A stretch of DNA of 64,000 nt from Flavilitoribacter nigricans DSM 23189 = NBRC 102662 (GCF_002646595.1 NZ_PDUD01000021.1:1-64000); one strand, 5' to 3'. Counted from the stretch's first letter, positions 24,155 to 33,238 are shown. Numbers and translations are program-made. The notes: generated by a model from the letters alone, not told the origin.

Positions 24155-24739
24155 ATGTGGAACAGTAAGGAAACAAAACTCAACCCGCAGACCATACACT
24201 TTCAGCTGGAAAAGTCCTATCGACTCCTGTCCGTGCAGGAGGTGATCGATGCCTGGATAGCGGACCGTGAATTCAGGAAATTTTACAATGATCTGCTCGC
24301 AGCAGCGCCTTTTCCCGCTTTTTTCTGGGAACTCCCGCCGATCGTCCGGTCAGACCTTGACCGGCCATTTGAGTTTGTGCTGGTCAACAGCAATGCGCTG
24401 GCCCGGGTGAGCCCGATGGGGCAGGCATTTCGGTCGTATTTTCATACGGAAGAACCGGTCGTGGTTTTTGACAATCTCGGAGGAGATGCTACGCTGGTGG
24501 TACCTACGCCCAAAGGGAAGAAGTCCGCTTATCCGCATCTGGGACAGTTTGTGCGTCACGGCCCGGAAAGCCAGGTGGATGCTTTCTGGCAGGAAGTGGG
24601 ACGAACCTATCGGCAAAAAATATCGGACACCGTGCTTTGGTTGAGTACTTCCGGGCTGGGAGTCTACTGGCTGCATGTACGCCTGGACTCCTACCCGAAA
24701 TACTATACCCACGGTCCTTACCGGCAGTCCCGATTTTGA
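24155..24739 (+). CDS. Conserved unknown protein (resembles DUF6940)
   Basis: 194 residues from the ATG at 24155, preferred because the 32 codons before it are unlike the rest. No signal peptide or membrane segment. Recognisable stretches are IDAWIADREFRKFYNDLLAA, PAFFWELPPI, LVNSNALARVSP and SAYPHLGQFVRHGPESQVDA, which to me recall the DUF6940 family of unknown function; this match is from memory. The segment VFDNLGGDATLVVPTPKG is a likely conserved core. It is divergent from the ABC permease and convergent with the LytTR regulator (14 bp between stops). Function cannot be assigned. Confidence 0.7.
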   Translation: MWNSKETKLNPQTIHFQLEKSYRLLSVQEVIDAWIADREFRKFYNDLLAAAPFPAFFWELPPIVRSDLDRPFEFVLVNSNALARVSPMGQAFRSYFHTEEPVVVFDNLGGDATLVVPTPKGKKSAYPHLGQFVRHGPESQVDAFWQEVGRTYRQKISDTVLWLSTSGLGVYWLHVRLDSYPKYYTHGPYRQSRF

Positions 24740-24753
24740 GTGGCCTGCCGACC

Positions 24754-25503
24754 TTAATTGGATAACAACATCAGGAGTTCCTCCTTTTTGCTTTTGGATA
24801 CCGGCACCTTCACTTTGTTTTTCATGATGAGGTAACCGCCGTCCGAACGGACATATTCTTTGACGTGGGCCAGGTTGATCACATACGAATTGTGGGCCCG
24901 GAAAAAGCCAAAGGTTTGCAGCATGGTCTCAAATTCCTTGAGGGTTTTGGAGATCAGGCGGGTGGGCTCTCCCATCAGGTGAATGAGGGTGTAATTACTG
25001 CTGGCTTCACAGAGAATGATCTGTTCGGGATCCACGTATTCAATGCTGTCCCGGGAGATCAGCCCTACTTTACCGGGCCGGCCGTTCCGCTCCGCTCTTA
25101 CATTCTGGAAGAGCTGATCCATCTGCATGGAAGACAGGCGTACATCCCGATGCTGGTGTTTGTTGACGGCGGCCACGAGTTCCTTATTCTGCACCGGTTT
25201 TAGGAGGTAATCCAGCGCACTGAATTTGATCGCCCGGATCCCGAAGGAGTCGTAGGCGGTCACAAAAATAATGTCAAAGGAAATGGATGGGCCGATCTCT
25301 TCCAGCACATCAAAGCCACTCAATTTGGGCATTTCAATATCCAGGAATAACAGGTCAACCGGGTTGTTCTGCAAAAATTCCACGCCCTCCACCGCGTCGG
25401 TGAAGGCCGCTTCAATAGAAACATCCGAACAATAGTGTTGTAGTTTCCATTCCAGTGTGTCGATGCTGTGCTGTTCATCGTCGATGATGACTGCTTTAAT
25501 CAT
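24754..25503 (-). CDS. LytTR-family response regulator
   Basis: 249 residues. The receiver domain (1-118) has the acidic pair IIDDEQ, phospho-acceptor Asp55 (LLFLDIEMP), Thr (VTAYD) and Lys (LLKPVQ). The LytTR DNA-binding domain (about 142-249) contains IILCEASSNYTLIHL, FFRAHNSYVINLAHVKEYVR and VPVSKSKKEELL. It is 5 bp downstream of the sensor kinase gene and surely its cognate regulator. LytTR proteins bind direct repeats upstream of target genes; likely targets would be nearby, but no such pair of sites was located by eye. Confidence 0.93.
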   Translation of the reverse strand: MIKAVIIDDEQHSIDTLEWKLQHYCSDVSIEAAFTDAVEGVEFLQNNPVDLLFLDIEMPKLSGFDVLEEIGPSISFDIIFVTAYDSFGIRAIKFSALDYLLKPVQNKELVAAVNKHQHRDVRLSSMQMDQLFQNVRAERNGRPGKVGLISRDSIEYVDPEQIILCEASSNYTLIHLMGEPTRLISKTLKEFETMLQTFGFFRAHNSYVINLAHVKEYVRSDGGYLIMKNKVKVPVSKSKKEELLMLLSN

Positions 25504-25508
25504 ATTCT

Positions 25509-28500
25509 TTAGATTGCAATAGTTAAGGTAACCTGGGTGCCGGCAGCTTCACCCTGGCTGTCATAGAGGTCGGAGATCACCACCGAAGCCTCTGCCTGAT
25601 ACAATTTGTTGATCATTTCGATGCGGTTCTGCGTGATCTGCATCCCCATCGATTTTTTATGGTTACCGGATTTTCTTTTCTGTAGAATGGCCGACTGCAC
25701 CCGGCCGATGCCGTTATCCTTGACGGCAATGCGCAATTTTTCCTGGTGCATGTCGAGGGAAATATCCACCCGTCCTTTTTCCCCGCCGTTCAGGTGCCGT
25801 AGTCCGTGCCAGATCGCGTTCTCCACGTAGGGCTGGATCAGCATGGGCGGGATCTCTATGTGGTGGACATCCACATCGGGAGCAATGTTGATATTATAGG
25901 TGAAGCCGCCCGCCGATCGCATGCATTCCATTTGCAGGTAGAGCTCGAGACCGGAGATCTCGTTTTCCAGACTGATGTAGGTCGTGCGGGAATTTTGGAG
26001 GATCAGACGCATCAGATGAGCAAACTTGTTTAAATATTCGGAAGCTTTGAAGGACTGATTTTTGATAATGTAACTGTCAATGGAATTCAGACTGTTGAAC
26101 AGGAAATGGGGATTCATCTGGGAAACCAGGGCACTCATTTCCACGCCCGCCAGTTTTCGTTCGTAGGCGGTTTTAATTTTTTCCTCTTTCCGGATCTGCT
26201 GGATGCGGTACTGAAAAATGCTGTAGACCAGGACGGAAAGGCAAAGGGCAACGAGCGTCAGAAACCACCAACTTTTAAACCAGGCCTGATTAACAATTAC
26301 GGGCACTTCCAGGATGGCCTCATTCCAGATGCCTTCGTTGTTGGCCGCCATCAGTTGGAAGGTATAATCCCCGGGCGGAACGCTGGTGTAGTTGGCCACC
26401 AGTTGGTCGCCGGCATCGATCCACTCCTCGAGTCCCTTCAAGCGGTATCGGAAACGGATGTTTTCCGAAAAAGTATAAGCCTGAGCGGCGTAGGCGAGGG
26501 AAAAGAAATTCTCGTTATTACGGAGTTCCAGGGGCGCTCCGCCAAACATCGGGTAGGCCGCGTTGTGGGGCTTTTGCCGAACGCTGATCTGGGTCAGGTA
26601 AGGTTTGGGGACCTCCTTATTCCGGGTAAGACGCAGGGGATAGGTCAGCGTGATCTCCTGTCGCCCACCGATGACCAACTGGCCGTCGGGAAGCATCGAC
26701 ATTCCGAAAAAATCGATGGGGAAACTGCTGTATTTCAGACTGAAATGCGCGACCACCCGACCTTCCCGGTCAATGCGGAAGATCTCCTTATTGGTCGCTC
26801 CCCAGATGTTGCCCTCCGGATCGCTGATCAGCGCATAAATGTGGCCTTCCACGCCGGCATCCCGGATGCTGGTTTTCGCAATTATCCCTTTTTCCGGATG
26901 GGCTACTTCCATATATGCCATCCGGCCCTCTTCGCTACAGGTCCATACCCGGCCGTATTTGTCTTCGGCGAAGCCGTTGACCACCGCGAAGCTTCGGGCC
27001 GGGTCAACAGAAAACAGAAAGTTGTGGATCTTATCATCTTTCCGGCTGTAGACGCTGAAACCGTCCATTCTTTTCATCCAGACATTGTGCGCACTGTCTT
27101 CTAAAAGATCCCCGATGCGGGAGACCAGTTTGTTATCGATGAGAAAATCATTGACAAAAGAGGAATAGGTGCCTCGGTGGGGATCCACCAGGAACAGGCC
27201 GGCATCGAGACTACCGGCCCAGAGCTTACCGTCTTTACAGATTTCCAGGGACGTAAACCAGATATTTTTGGTAGCCGGATCGTTCAGAATGGGGCTCAGC
27301 AGTCCGCTGGAAGGACGATAAAGAAACAGCCCCTCCTGAGCGGCTAGTACATATTCGTCCCGTCCAAGCTGACCGAAGCCATAGATCTGAAGCCAGTTAT
27401 ATTCCTTTTTGTAGCGGGAAAGATTTCGGAAAGGGTAGCTGCCCCAGGTATTATTCTTTCGATTAAAAAAGTAAAGTTCTTTAGTCACCCGGGGGCAGAT
27501 AACGATCTCATCCTTTTCCGCATCGTAATCCTGGAGAAACACGAAATTCGTTTCCCCGTCGGTGTGGGGCGCAAAAGAATAAGTATGGAATTGCTGGATA
27601 TAGGGGTCGTACAGAAATAATCCCTGGTGGTTGGTATACCAGTAGCGCTGGCCCTTGTCGAGTAATCGAATACCGTAGTAACGTTTATTACGGTTGTCGT
27701 TGAGTGTCTTGTAGAGTATACGGTTCTCTTTGGTAGAGTAGAGGAACAGCCCCTTACCGGTAGTGAGCCAGATGGTCTCATTGGACTGCGGGACCACGCT
27801 ACTTACCGGAAGCGCGCTTAGAAGCTGGGCGGTATCGTTAACCGCCTGGATCAGGTTCATCTGTTTCGTGACCGGATCGAAGTAATAGGCCCCTTTGGCC
27901 CAGGTGGAGACATAGACCCGCCCGTCGTCGTGATGATAAAGACTGCGGATCGTATTCAGGCCCGAATAAGTTGCCTTATCCTCGTGGAGGAAATGGTGGA
28001 ACTGAAGATCACGACTGTATTTGTTGAGCTCCATCAGACCGGTAGACGTACCCGCCCAGATGATCGAATCGTTGGTGCGGGATTGTTCGATAGAACCCAC
28101 CATCCGTGCTTCAAAATTGCTGGTAAGATAGTCCGGGTAATAGGAGGGCGCGTAGAATTCAAAATCATCCTTTTCCGGATCGTACTTCCAGAGGCCCATG
28201 AATTTGGTCCCGATCCAGATATCTCCCTGACGATCTTTGAGGATCGCGAGTACATCCTTGCGGGAACTGGTGGTGAGACTGTCTACCTTACCGGATTCAC
28301 CAAGCTGGTAATTGCGAAACTCGTGGGTATGAATATTCAGTACGGAAATTCCCTGCAGGGTTCCGGTCCAGATCTCATCTCCGATCGGTAAGACCGTGAA
28401 AACCTGATCGGAAAAAATGGAAGTAGGGTCCTTCGGATCGTTTTTGTAAAACTTGAACCTCCGGCCGTCGAAACGGCAAAGCCCATTATCGGTAGCCATC

Positions 28501-28667
28501 CAGATGAAGCCGTTCGCACCTTCCTCAATAGAAGCACGAAGTGTGACGTCCTCACTACTGTTGATCTTTACAAATTGCTCAAAGTGATAATCTTCCTGGC
28601 CGGAGAGGTGAGGTGAGAACTGGAACCCCAGTATTGCAAGGAAATATATCTTTAGTGGGCGAAGCAA
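25509..28667 (-). CDS. Propeller-sensor histidine kinase of the LytS type
   Basis: 1,052 residues. A signal peptide (to about 23, LSGQ) exports the sensor. Residues about 30-710 are repeats of the two-component propeller type (GFIWMATDNGLCRFDGRRFK; GDIWIGTKFMGLWKYD; GRVWTCSEEGRM) making two beta-propellers. A Y_Y_Y domain follows at about 725-790 (NIRFRYRLKGLEEWIDAG; SVPPGDYTFQLMAANNEG), then one membrane helix at about 800-820. The kinase core is His_kinase (LytS class), with phospho-acceptor near His854 in MNPHFLFNSLNS, then the ATP-binding N-box PPMLIQPYVENAIWHGL and G-box VKDNGIGR. This design, common in Bacteroidota, senses periplasmic oligosaccharides or other ligands. It is co-transcribed with the LytTR regulator. 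Confidence 0.93.
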   Translation of the reverse strand: MLRPLKIYFLAILGFQFSPHLSGQEDYHFEQFVKINSSEDVTLRASIEEGANGFIWMATDNGLCRFDGRRFKFYKNDPKDPTSIFSDQVFTVLPIGDEIWTGTLQGISVLNIHTHEFRNYQLGESGKVDSLTTSSRKDVLAILKDRQGDIWIGTKFMGLWKYDPEKDDFEFYAPSYYPDYLTSNFEARMVGSIEQSRTNDSIIWAGTSTGLMELNKYSRDLQFHHFLHEDKATYSGLNTIRSLYHHDDGRVYVSTWAKGAYYFDPVTKQMNLIQAVNDTAQLLSALPVSSVVPQSNETIWLTTGKGLFLYSTKENRILYKTLNDNRNKRYYGIRLLDKGQRYWYTNHQGLFLYDPYIQQFHTYSFAPHTDGETNFVFLQDYDAEKDEIVICPRVTKELYFFNRKNNTWGSYPFRNLSRYKKEYNWLQIYGFGQLGRDEYVLAAQEGLFLYRPSSGLLSPILNDPATKNIWFTSLEICKDGKLWAGSLDAGLFLVDPHRGTYSSFVNDFLIDNKLVSRIGDLLEDSAHNVWMKRMDGFSVYSRKDDKIHNFLFSVDPARSFAVVNGFAEDKYGRVWTCSEEGRMAYMEVAHPEKGIIAKTSIRDAGVEGHIYALISDPEGNIWGATNKEIFRIDREGRVVAHFSLKYSSFPIDFFGMSMLPDGQLVIGGRQEITLTYPLRLTRNKEVPKPYLTQISVRQKPHNAAYPMFGGAPLELRNNENFFSLAYAAQAYTFSENIRFRYRLKGLEEWIDAGDQLVANYTSVPPGDYTFQLMAANNEGIWNEAILEVPVIVNQAWFKSWWFLTLVALCLSVLVYSIFQYRIQQIRKEEKIKTAYERKLAGVEMSALVSQMNPHFLFNSLNSIDSYIIKNQSFKASEYLNKFAHLMRLILQNSRTTYISLENEISGLELYLQMECMRSAGGFTYNINIAPDVDVHHIEIPPMLIQPYVENAIWHGLRHLNGGEKGRVDISLDMHQEKLRIAVKDNGIGRVQSAILQKRKSGNHKKSMGMQITQNRIEMINKLYQAEASVVISDLYDSQGEAAGTQVTLTIAI

Positions 28668-28950
28668 TGGCGTTGAGGATTTTAGAGACCGTTAGCTTAC
28701 ATTGAAGGTATTACTTATTGCTTTTCTTTCCAAAGTTAATGAGTGAAAATGCCTTATCGCTTAGTAGAAGTAAATGTTCACTGATTCTAAGTTCGGGCTA
28801 AAGCGTAATTATTGCAGATTAAGCCCCGTTCGGCAAGATTACGCTTGTAAAAAGCCAAAGCACAGAACGGCTAAATGGCCGCTATAGGAAAGCCCGGCGG
28901 GGTGTAGCTTTGTAATTGAAACCGAATGGAAACTATTTAAAATCAGCCGA
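28668..28950. other. Divergent region between sensor kinase and methyltransferase
   Basis: Holds a dyad with 9-bp arms AAGCGTAAT / ATTACGCTT (28801-28809 / 28838-28846) and a -7-like box TAGCTTTG (28905-28912, plus strand) 38 bp before the methyltransferase start. No clear -33 element and no gene. Confidence 0.4.
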
Positions 28951-29724
28951 ATGAAACCTCTATTAGAACGGCATGAAGGAGAAAACTTACGTAAGATAGA
29001 GCCCCTCAAAAGTGACCACCAGCATCTTACCTCACCTCCAAAAGAAGATCTGCGGCGCCCCACGGCCCGGCAAATGGGATACCCGGATGCCCTGATCAGT
29101 CGCATACCCGCCGGGGCGATCTCATCGTTTACGGGTGTCGGTTACTTTTTTCACCTGGTAGAACTCCGCCCGGGAGAGCGGGTGGTAGATCTGGGTTGCG
29201 GTTCGGGGACGGACAGTTTTATTGCCGCCCTGTACACCGGAGTGGAGGGAAGTGTGGTCGGACTGGATATGTCCACGGAACTCCTGGAAAAAGCCCGGAA
29301 TATCCGGGATGCCCACCAACTGCAAGGTATCGAATTTTACGCCGCGAAAATCGACCGCCTACCTCTGCCGGACGCCTCCACGGATATGGTGATCAGTAAC
29401 GGGGCGATCCACCGGGCATCCAATAAGGCGGGGGTGTTCCGGGAGATCGGCCGTATTCTGCAGCCGGGCGGACGACTGGTCTTTGCCGATATTGTGGTCC
29501 GGACTTCATTTCCGGGGCAAGGAGAAGCGCGCGAGCTATACCGGCCGGATCATTTTGACGGAGCGGTAATGCTGGAAGCGTACATCCAGTGGATCGAGGC
29601 TGCCGGTATGAAAATGGTGATCGTGGAGGATAATTCCCAGTACGGGCAGTTATTGCGAAAGAAAGAGAATTGCCTGAGCCGATACGGACTTAGAAGTATC
29701 TCCCTGCTGGCCATCAAACAATAG
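28951..29724 (+). CDS. SAM-dependent methyltransferase, arsenite-methyltransferase-like
   Basis: 257 residues, cytoplasmic. The class I fold is clear: motif I VVDLGCGSGTDSFIAA, motif II VVGLDMSTELLEKAR, and motif IV DMVISNGAIHRASNKAGVFR followed by EIGRILQPGGRLVFADIV. These are closest to ArsM/UbiE-type enzymes. True ArsM proteins have a cysteine in the segment VISNCV and further cysteines for arsenic; here that position is Gly, and the only cysteines are the one in motif I and another near the end (ENCLSRYG). Arsenite methylation is therefore doubtful and another small-molecule substrate is more likely. No ars genes are adjacent. Confidence 0.8.
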   Translation: MKPLLERHEGENLRKIEPLKSDHQHLTSPPKEDLRRPTARQMGYPDALISRIPAGAISSFTGVGYFFHLVELRPGERVVDLGCGSGTDSFIAALYTGVEGSVVGLDMSTELLEKARNIRDAHQLQGIEFYAAKIDRLPLPDASTDMVISNGAIHRASNKAGVFREIGRILQPGGRLVFADIVVRTSFPGQGEARELYRPDHFDGAVMLEAYIQWIEAAGMKMVIVEDNSQYGQLLRKKENCLSRYGLRSISLLAIKQ

Positions 29725-29856
29725 GGAACGATGGGACTCCGGTAAGGCTACGGCCATCGGTAGCAATTGGGTGAAATTTAAAGTATCTTGATCCTTTCCG
29801 TTGGTACGGAAATTTCGTTGTAATTTTTCGGATCCATTCATCTACACCCAATTGTT

Positions 29857-30657
29857 ATGCTCCTCACCAAACAAAAACTGGAATACGGATTGCCGCTGGC
29901 GATCACCCTGTTGGTCGTGATCACGGTACTCCAGGACCTGATCGCTTCCATTCTACTCGACCGCGGATTTTATCTTTCCGAATCACTCCTGTTCAAGATC
30001 GTCTGGATGCTTTTTCTGCCGGCGGTGTTTTTGCTTTGGTATGGTCTGAAACGCCTACCCTACAGACCTACCCGGCGCTGGTTGTATCCGGGGATCGCCC
30101 TGGGAATGGCCGTCGGACATTTGCTGCTGGCCGGTGCCCTGACCGCCGGGATCGCTCAATTGTTCATGAGGCGTCCCTTTACTTTTAAGGGCGTGGAAGA
30201 ATACCTGCTCTCCCACCAGGGACTGCCGGTTTTATGCTGCTATCTGATCATGGTCGCCGGGATCGTCTACCTCCGGCACCGGCGACGCCAAGCCGACGAA
30301 TTACCGGCATCGCCACCAGACTATCCGGAATTTTTAAGTGTCCGGCAGGGGAAAAAGGTTATTCCCGTTCCGGTAGAAGCGATCCAATATATCCAATCCG
30401 AAAATCCCTATTGCCGCCTGGTGACCCATGGTGGGAAATATCTGATGAGCACCAGCCTTAAACAACTCCACTCGGAGCTGGACCCCGGTCTTATGCTGCG
30501 CGTACACCGGTCCACGATCGTGAATGTGCGGGAGATCCGGGAATTGAGGTCCCGCTCCAACGGTGATTATGATATCCTGCTCCACAGCGGAGTAATGCTG
30601 CGGTGGAGCCGCAATTACGCCGACGGCCGCAAAGAACTACTCCACTTAGCCCGATAA
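29857..30657 (+). CDS. Membrane-bound LytTR transcription regulator
   Basis: 266 residues. Four hydrophobic segments (about 14-34, 45-66, 84-110 and 124-143; e.g. LAITLLVVITVLQDLIASIL, IVWMLFLPAVFLLWYGL, YPGIALGMAVGHLLLAGALT, GLPVLCCYLIMVAGIVYL) precede a cytoplasmic LytTR DNA-binding domain (about 165-266). The domain contains VEAIQYIQSENPYCRLVTHG, STSLKQLHSELDPGLMLRVH, RSTIVNVREIRELRSRSNGD and LRWSRNYADGRKELL. There is no receiver domain, so it is a one-component membrane regulator. It is followed 69 bp later by the dioxygenase-like lipoprotein gene, a possible target or operon partner. The signal is unknown. Confidence 0.9.
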   Translation: MLLTKQKLEYGLPLAITLLVVITVLQDLIASILLDRGFYLSESLLFKIVWMLFLPAVFLLWYGLKRLPYRPTRRWLYPGIALGMAVGHLLLAGALTAGIAQLFMRRPFTFKGVEEYLLSHQGLPVLCCYLIMVAGIVYLRHRRRQADELPASPPDYPEFLSVRQGKKVIPVPVEAIQYIQSENPYCRLVTHGGKYLMSTSLKQLHSELDPGLMLRVHRSTIVNVREIRELRSRSNGDYDILLHSGVMLRWSRNYADGRKELLHLAR

Positions 30658-30726
30658 CTACTCAGGATAGCCGGTTTTTGTGGTTTGTCGCCTTTCCGGG
30701 GCTTACTTTCAACCGAAAAAACCGAC

Positions 30727-31905
30727 ATGATGAAATTGTTGATCCATGTTTTCTTTTTGTGTTTGGTGGTAGCCTGCCAGTCGCAACCCGGCAGCGGACC
30801 GGCACCGAAAAAAAGCCGTCTGGTGGGCGGGCCGTGTGAAATCTGCCATGCTATCGAGGGGTACGATTACGCCGCACTAAGGGCGGTGGATACCCTGCCG
30901 GATTTTGCGGGCAGCGCCCAAAAATTAAAGATCACCGGTATCGTTTATCAGGCCGATGGGAAAACCCCGGCTCCGGGTGTAGTGGTCTATATTTATCATA
31001 CCGACGAAAAGGGGGTATACCAAAACCGGTCGAACGCTAACGGCCCGGGATCCTACACTTACCACCAGGGCTGGGTGAAAACGGATGAGAACGGGCAGTA
31101 TACCTTCTACACATTCCTCCCGGGCACTTACCCCAGCCGCACGGAACCCCGGCATATCCATCCCCTGATCCAGGAGCCGGACGGCAAACGTTACTGGATC
31201 GATGCCTATTTTTTTGACGATGATCCTCTGCTGAACTCTGAAGCGCGCAAGGGGCAGGAAAATCGTGGTGGCAGCGGGATCCTGCGGCTGCGCCGGCAGG
31301 GCGATCTGCTGGTAGGTCGGCGGGACATTATCCTCGGACTGAATGTGCCGGGTTATACCCCCACTACGGGGCAGGTATTACCTTCCGGGAAAGCGGTTGG
31401 AGAGGAAGTCTTTTCCTTCACGCCTTACCACGTCTGGGGGCCGGACGCCGGATCCAAAACCTGCCCGGTGTGTAAATACGGACGGTACCACGGTCTTTTG
31501 TTCTTTGTGGGGCACAACAACCAGGATTGGGAAGAAACAGGCAGATGGCTGACGTATCTGGAAAACGAAAGCGCTGCCCGCCAGCAATACCTGAAGGTAT
31601 ATTTGATCTACGAAAATGAGAATGCGGGGGAGGCCGAAAAGCAATTGAGGCAGCTGGGCGAAGATCTCGGCCTGGAACGGGTAGCCCTTACCTACGTGCC
31701 TTCATTTGCCGATAAAAAATCGGAAGTGGATCTGATGGAGATCAATTCCAAAGCCGCCAATACTATTGTGCTCTACCGGGATAGCCGCATCATTGATAAA
31801 TTCGTAAATCTAAGCGCCACAAATGAGCATTTTGAGCTTATCTCCTCCCGGCTGGATGCAACGGCCGACGATATCTTTTATCTTCCGGCGTTTCAAAAAC
31901 ATTAG
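30727..31905 (+). CDS. Lipoprotein: intradiol-dioxygenase-like domain joined to a thioredoxin-like domain
   Basis: 392 residues from the ATG at 30727. The signal LLIHVFFLCLVVACQS ends in a lipobox. GGPCEICHAIEGYDYAALRA follows, then a domain like intradiol ring-cleavage dioxygenases (about 60-190): LKITGIVYQADGKTPAPGVV, SYTYHQGWVKTDENGQYTFY, LPGTYPSRTEPRHIH. The two histidines of HIH and nearby Tyr residues fit the iron ligands. The C-terminal part (about 225-392) starts with a CPVCKYG pair of cysteines and reads like a thioredoxin-fold (TCPVCKYGRYHGLLFFVGHN; KVYLIYENENAGEAEKQL), but the catalytic CxxC is followed by Lys-Tyr-Gly, as in a few redox lipoproteins. The fusion is unusual. Exported location argues against a standard catechol pathway. 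Confidence 0.75.
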   Translation: MMKLLIHVFFLCLVVACQSQPGSGPAPKKSRLVGGPCEICHAIEGYDYAALRAVDTLPDFAGSAQKLKITGIVYQADGKTPAPGVVVYIYHTDEKGVYQNRSNANGPGSYTYHQGWVKTDENGQYTFYTFLPGTYPSRTEPRHIHPLIQEPDGKRYWIDAYFFDDDPLLNSEARKGQENRGGSGILRLRRQGDLLVGRRDIILGLNVPGYTPTTGQVLPSGKAVGEEVFSFTPYHVWGPDAGSKTCPVCKYGRYHGLLFFVGHNNQDWEETGRWLTYLENESAARQQYLKVYLIYENENAGEAEKQLRQLGEDLGLERVALTYVPSFADKKSEVDLMEINSKAANTIVLYRDSRIIDKFVNLSATNEHFELISSRLDATADDIFYLPAFQKH

Positions 31906-31913
31906 AAATAGGC

Positions 31914-31958
31914 TAACTTTATTCTGCGGCCAAATCTAGAGTCCGCAGAATAAAGTTA
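31914..31958 (+). promoter_or_regulatory. Perfect 16-bp hairpin ending two bases before the kinase start codon
   Basis: 31914-31929 pairs perfectly with 31943-31958 (arms TAACTTTATTCTGCGG and its complement), with a 13-nt loop. No T-tract follows, so it is not a standard terminator. It fills the leader of the next gene and may control translation, or may be a remnant of a small inverted-repeat element. Confidence 0.65.
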
Positions 31959-31960
31959 CC

Positions 31961-32530
31961 ATGAATTTCATCTTGATTACCGGCCCTCCTGCGGTCGGAA
32001 AAATGACGGTAGGTGAGCATCTGGCCGAACGGCTGGATTACAAACTGTTCCACAACCATTATTCCATCGAATTGGCGCTTAGTATGTTCCCCTACGGCAC
32101 AGAAGATTTTGAAGCCGTCAATCAGGGCATCCGGGATCTGGTATTTAAAACTGCCGCGCAGAGCAAATCGCTGAAGGGCCTCATCTTCACCCTCGTCTGG
32201 GCTTTTGATCTGGAAGAAGACTGGGAATACGTCCGGAAGATCAAGGCGCACTTTGAACCCCACGATTGGGATTTCTACTTCGTAGAGCTGTATGCCCCCA
32301 TGGATGTCCGGCTGGAAAGGAACAAAACGCCCCGGCGACTGGCCGCAAAAGCGAGTAAGCGAGACGTGGAAAGCTCCGACCGGGGCGTACGCGAAATGGA
32401 AGAAGAATTTGAGATGAATACGGACGGATCGGGCATCGGGGAAGCAAATTATCTGTGGATCGATAATTCCGATCTATCGGCTACCGCCGTAGCGGAGCGG
32501 GTGATCCGGGAGTTTGGCCTTGGCGATTAG
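31961..32530 (+). CDS. P-loop NTPase (AAA_18/shikimate-kinase-like)
   Basis: 189 residues, cytoplasmic. Walker A is GPPAVGKMT at residues 8-16, followed by GEHLAERLDYKLFHNHYSIE, the lid-region pattern of small kinases such as shikimate or gluconate kinase and related AAA_18 proteins. VELYAPMDVRLERNKTPRRL supplies the usual Arg-rich lid. The substrate is not evident. It probably phosphorylates a small molecule. A 16-bp perfect hairpin ends two bases before the ATG and there is no obvious ribosome-binding site, which suggests regulated or leaderless-like initiation. Confidence 0.75.
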   Translation: MNFILITGPPAVGKMTVGEHLAERLDYKLFHNHYSIELALSMFPYGTEDFEAVNQGIRDLVFKTAAQSKSLKGLIFTLVWAFDLEEDWEYVRKIKAHFEPHDWDFYFVELYAPMDVRLERNKTPRRLAAKASKRDVESSDRGVREMEEEFEMNTDGSGIGEANYLWIDNSDLSATAVAERVIREFGLGD

Positions 32531-32653
32531 CATAGCACTACAGCTTACCAGCGTATTCGGAATTTGGCACGTATCAACCCGGCAATTCAACAGATTCCTT
32601 GTTGGATAATGTGAAAAGTTTCAGATAAATTTGGTGGGAATATTTCGCGCTAT

Positions 32654-33211
32654 ATGACTGAAAAAAAGGACAAAAATCAACTGCCGGATCTTCTGTTGGT
32701 CGTAGTGCCTGCTTTGTTGTTACCCGCTCTGGGAGAAAGCCTCGACTTCAACATTCCGGAGATGGTCTTAAGGATGGTATTGACCGTCATGGGCGTGGCG
32801 TTGGGTGGAGGCCTGTATCTGATCCTGCAGGGGCGTCCGGCCTGGCTTAAGATCGGGAGCCTGCTCCTGATGACGATATTAGTTTTCGGCCTGATCATCG
32901 GCCTGAAACCGGCTCCGCAGGAAGAGGTCCTACTCACCTGTGAAGTATGTGGTTATCAAGCCTTATACGAGCCGGCGGATATTTGCGGGGTCTGTTACGT
33001 AGAGCTCAACCACGCCACCATGGAGGAAGAAGGCTATACTTCCAGGGCTGAAATGGTCCGAGAAGAACAACTCCTTTTCTTTGCCACGGAAGAAGGCGTT
33101 TCCTTTTTTGAACCCCAAACTTACCGGGACGAGGAAGAAGTATTCCATAAAGACCCTGACTGGAAGCCGCTCGTAAGTGCGGAAGAAGTACAAGCTTACC
33201 GGGAAGAGTAA
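32654..33211 (+). CDS. Small membrane protein with cysteine-rich (zinc-ribbon-like) segment
   Basis: 185 residues. Hydrophobic segments lie at about 8-24, 35-54 and 66-82 (LPDLLLVVVPALLLPALGES; MVLRMVLTVMGVALGGGLYL; LLLMTILVFGLIIGL). A cytoplasmic or periplasmic tail follows, with two CxxC pairs, LTCEVCGY and DICGVCYVELN, 18 residues apart, as in a zinc ribbon. The rest is acidic (EEEGYTSRAEMVREEQ) and ends SAEEVQAYREE. No family recognised. No close partner: 123 bp after the P-loop gene and convergent with the DUF1501 gene. Confidence 0.65.
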   Translation: MTEKKDKNQLPDLLLVVVPALLLPALGESLDFNIPEMVLRMVLTVMGVALGGGLYLILQGRPAWLKIGSLLLMTILVFGLIIGLKPAPQEEVLLTCEVCGYQALYEPADICGVCYVELNHATMEEEGYTSRAEMVREEQLLFFATEEGVSFFEPQTYRDEEEVFHKDPDWKPLVSAEEVQAYREE

Positions 33212-33238
33212 CGGCTGGAACTACCGAATCTCAACTAC

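Noticed and set aside
26106-27104. 332-codon rightward frame inside the sensor kinase gene
   Set aside because: Antisense shadow of the propeller repeats; repeat periodicity keeps stops away on the other strand.
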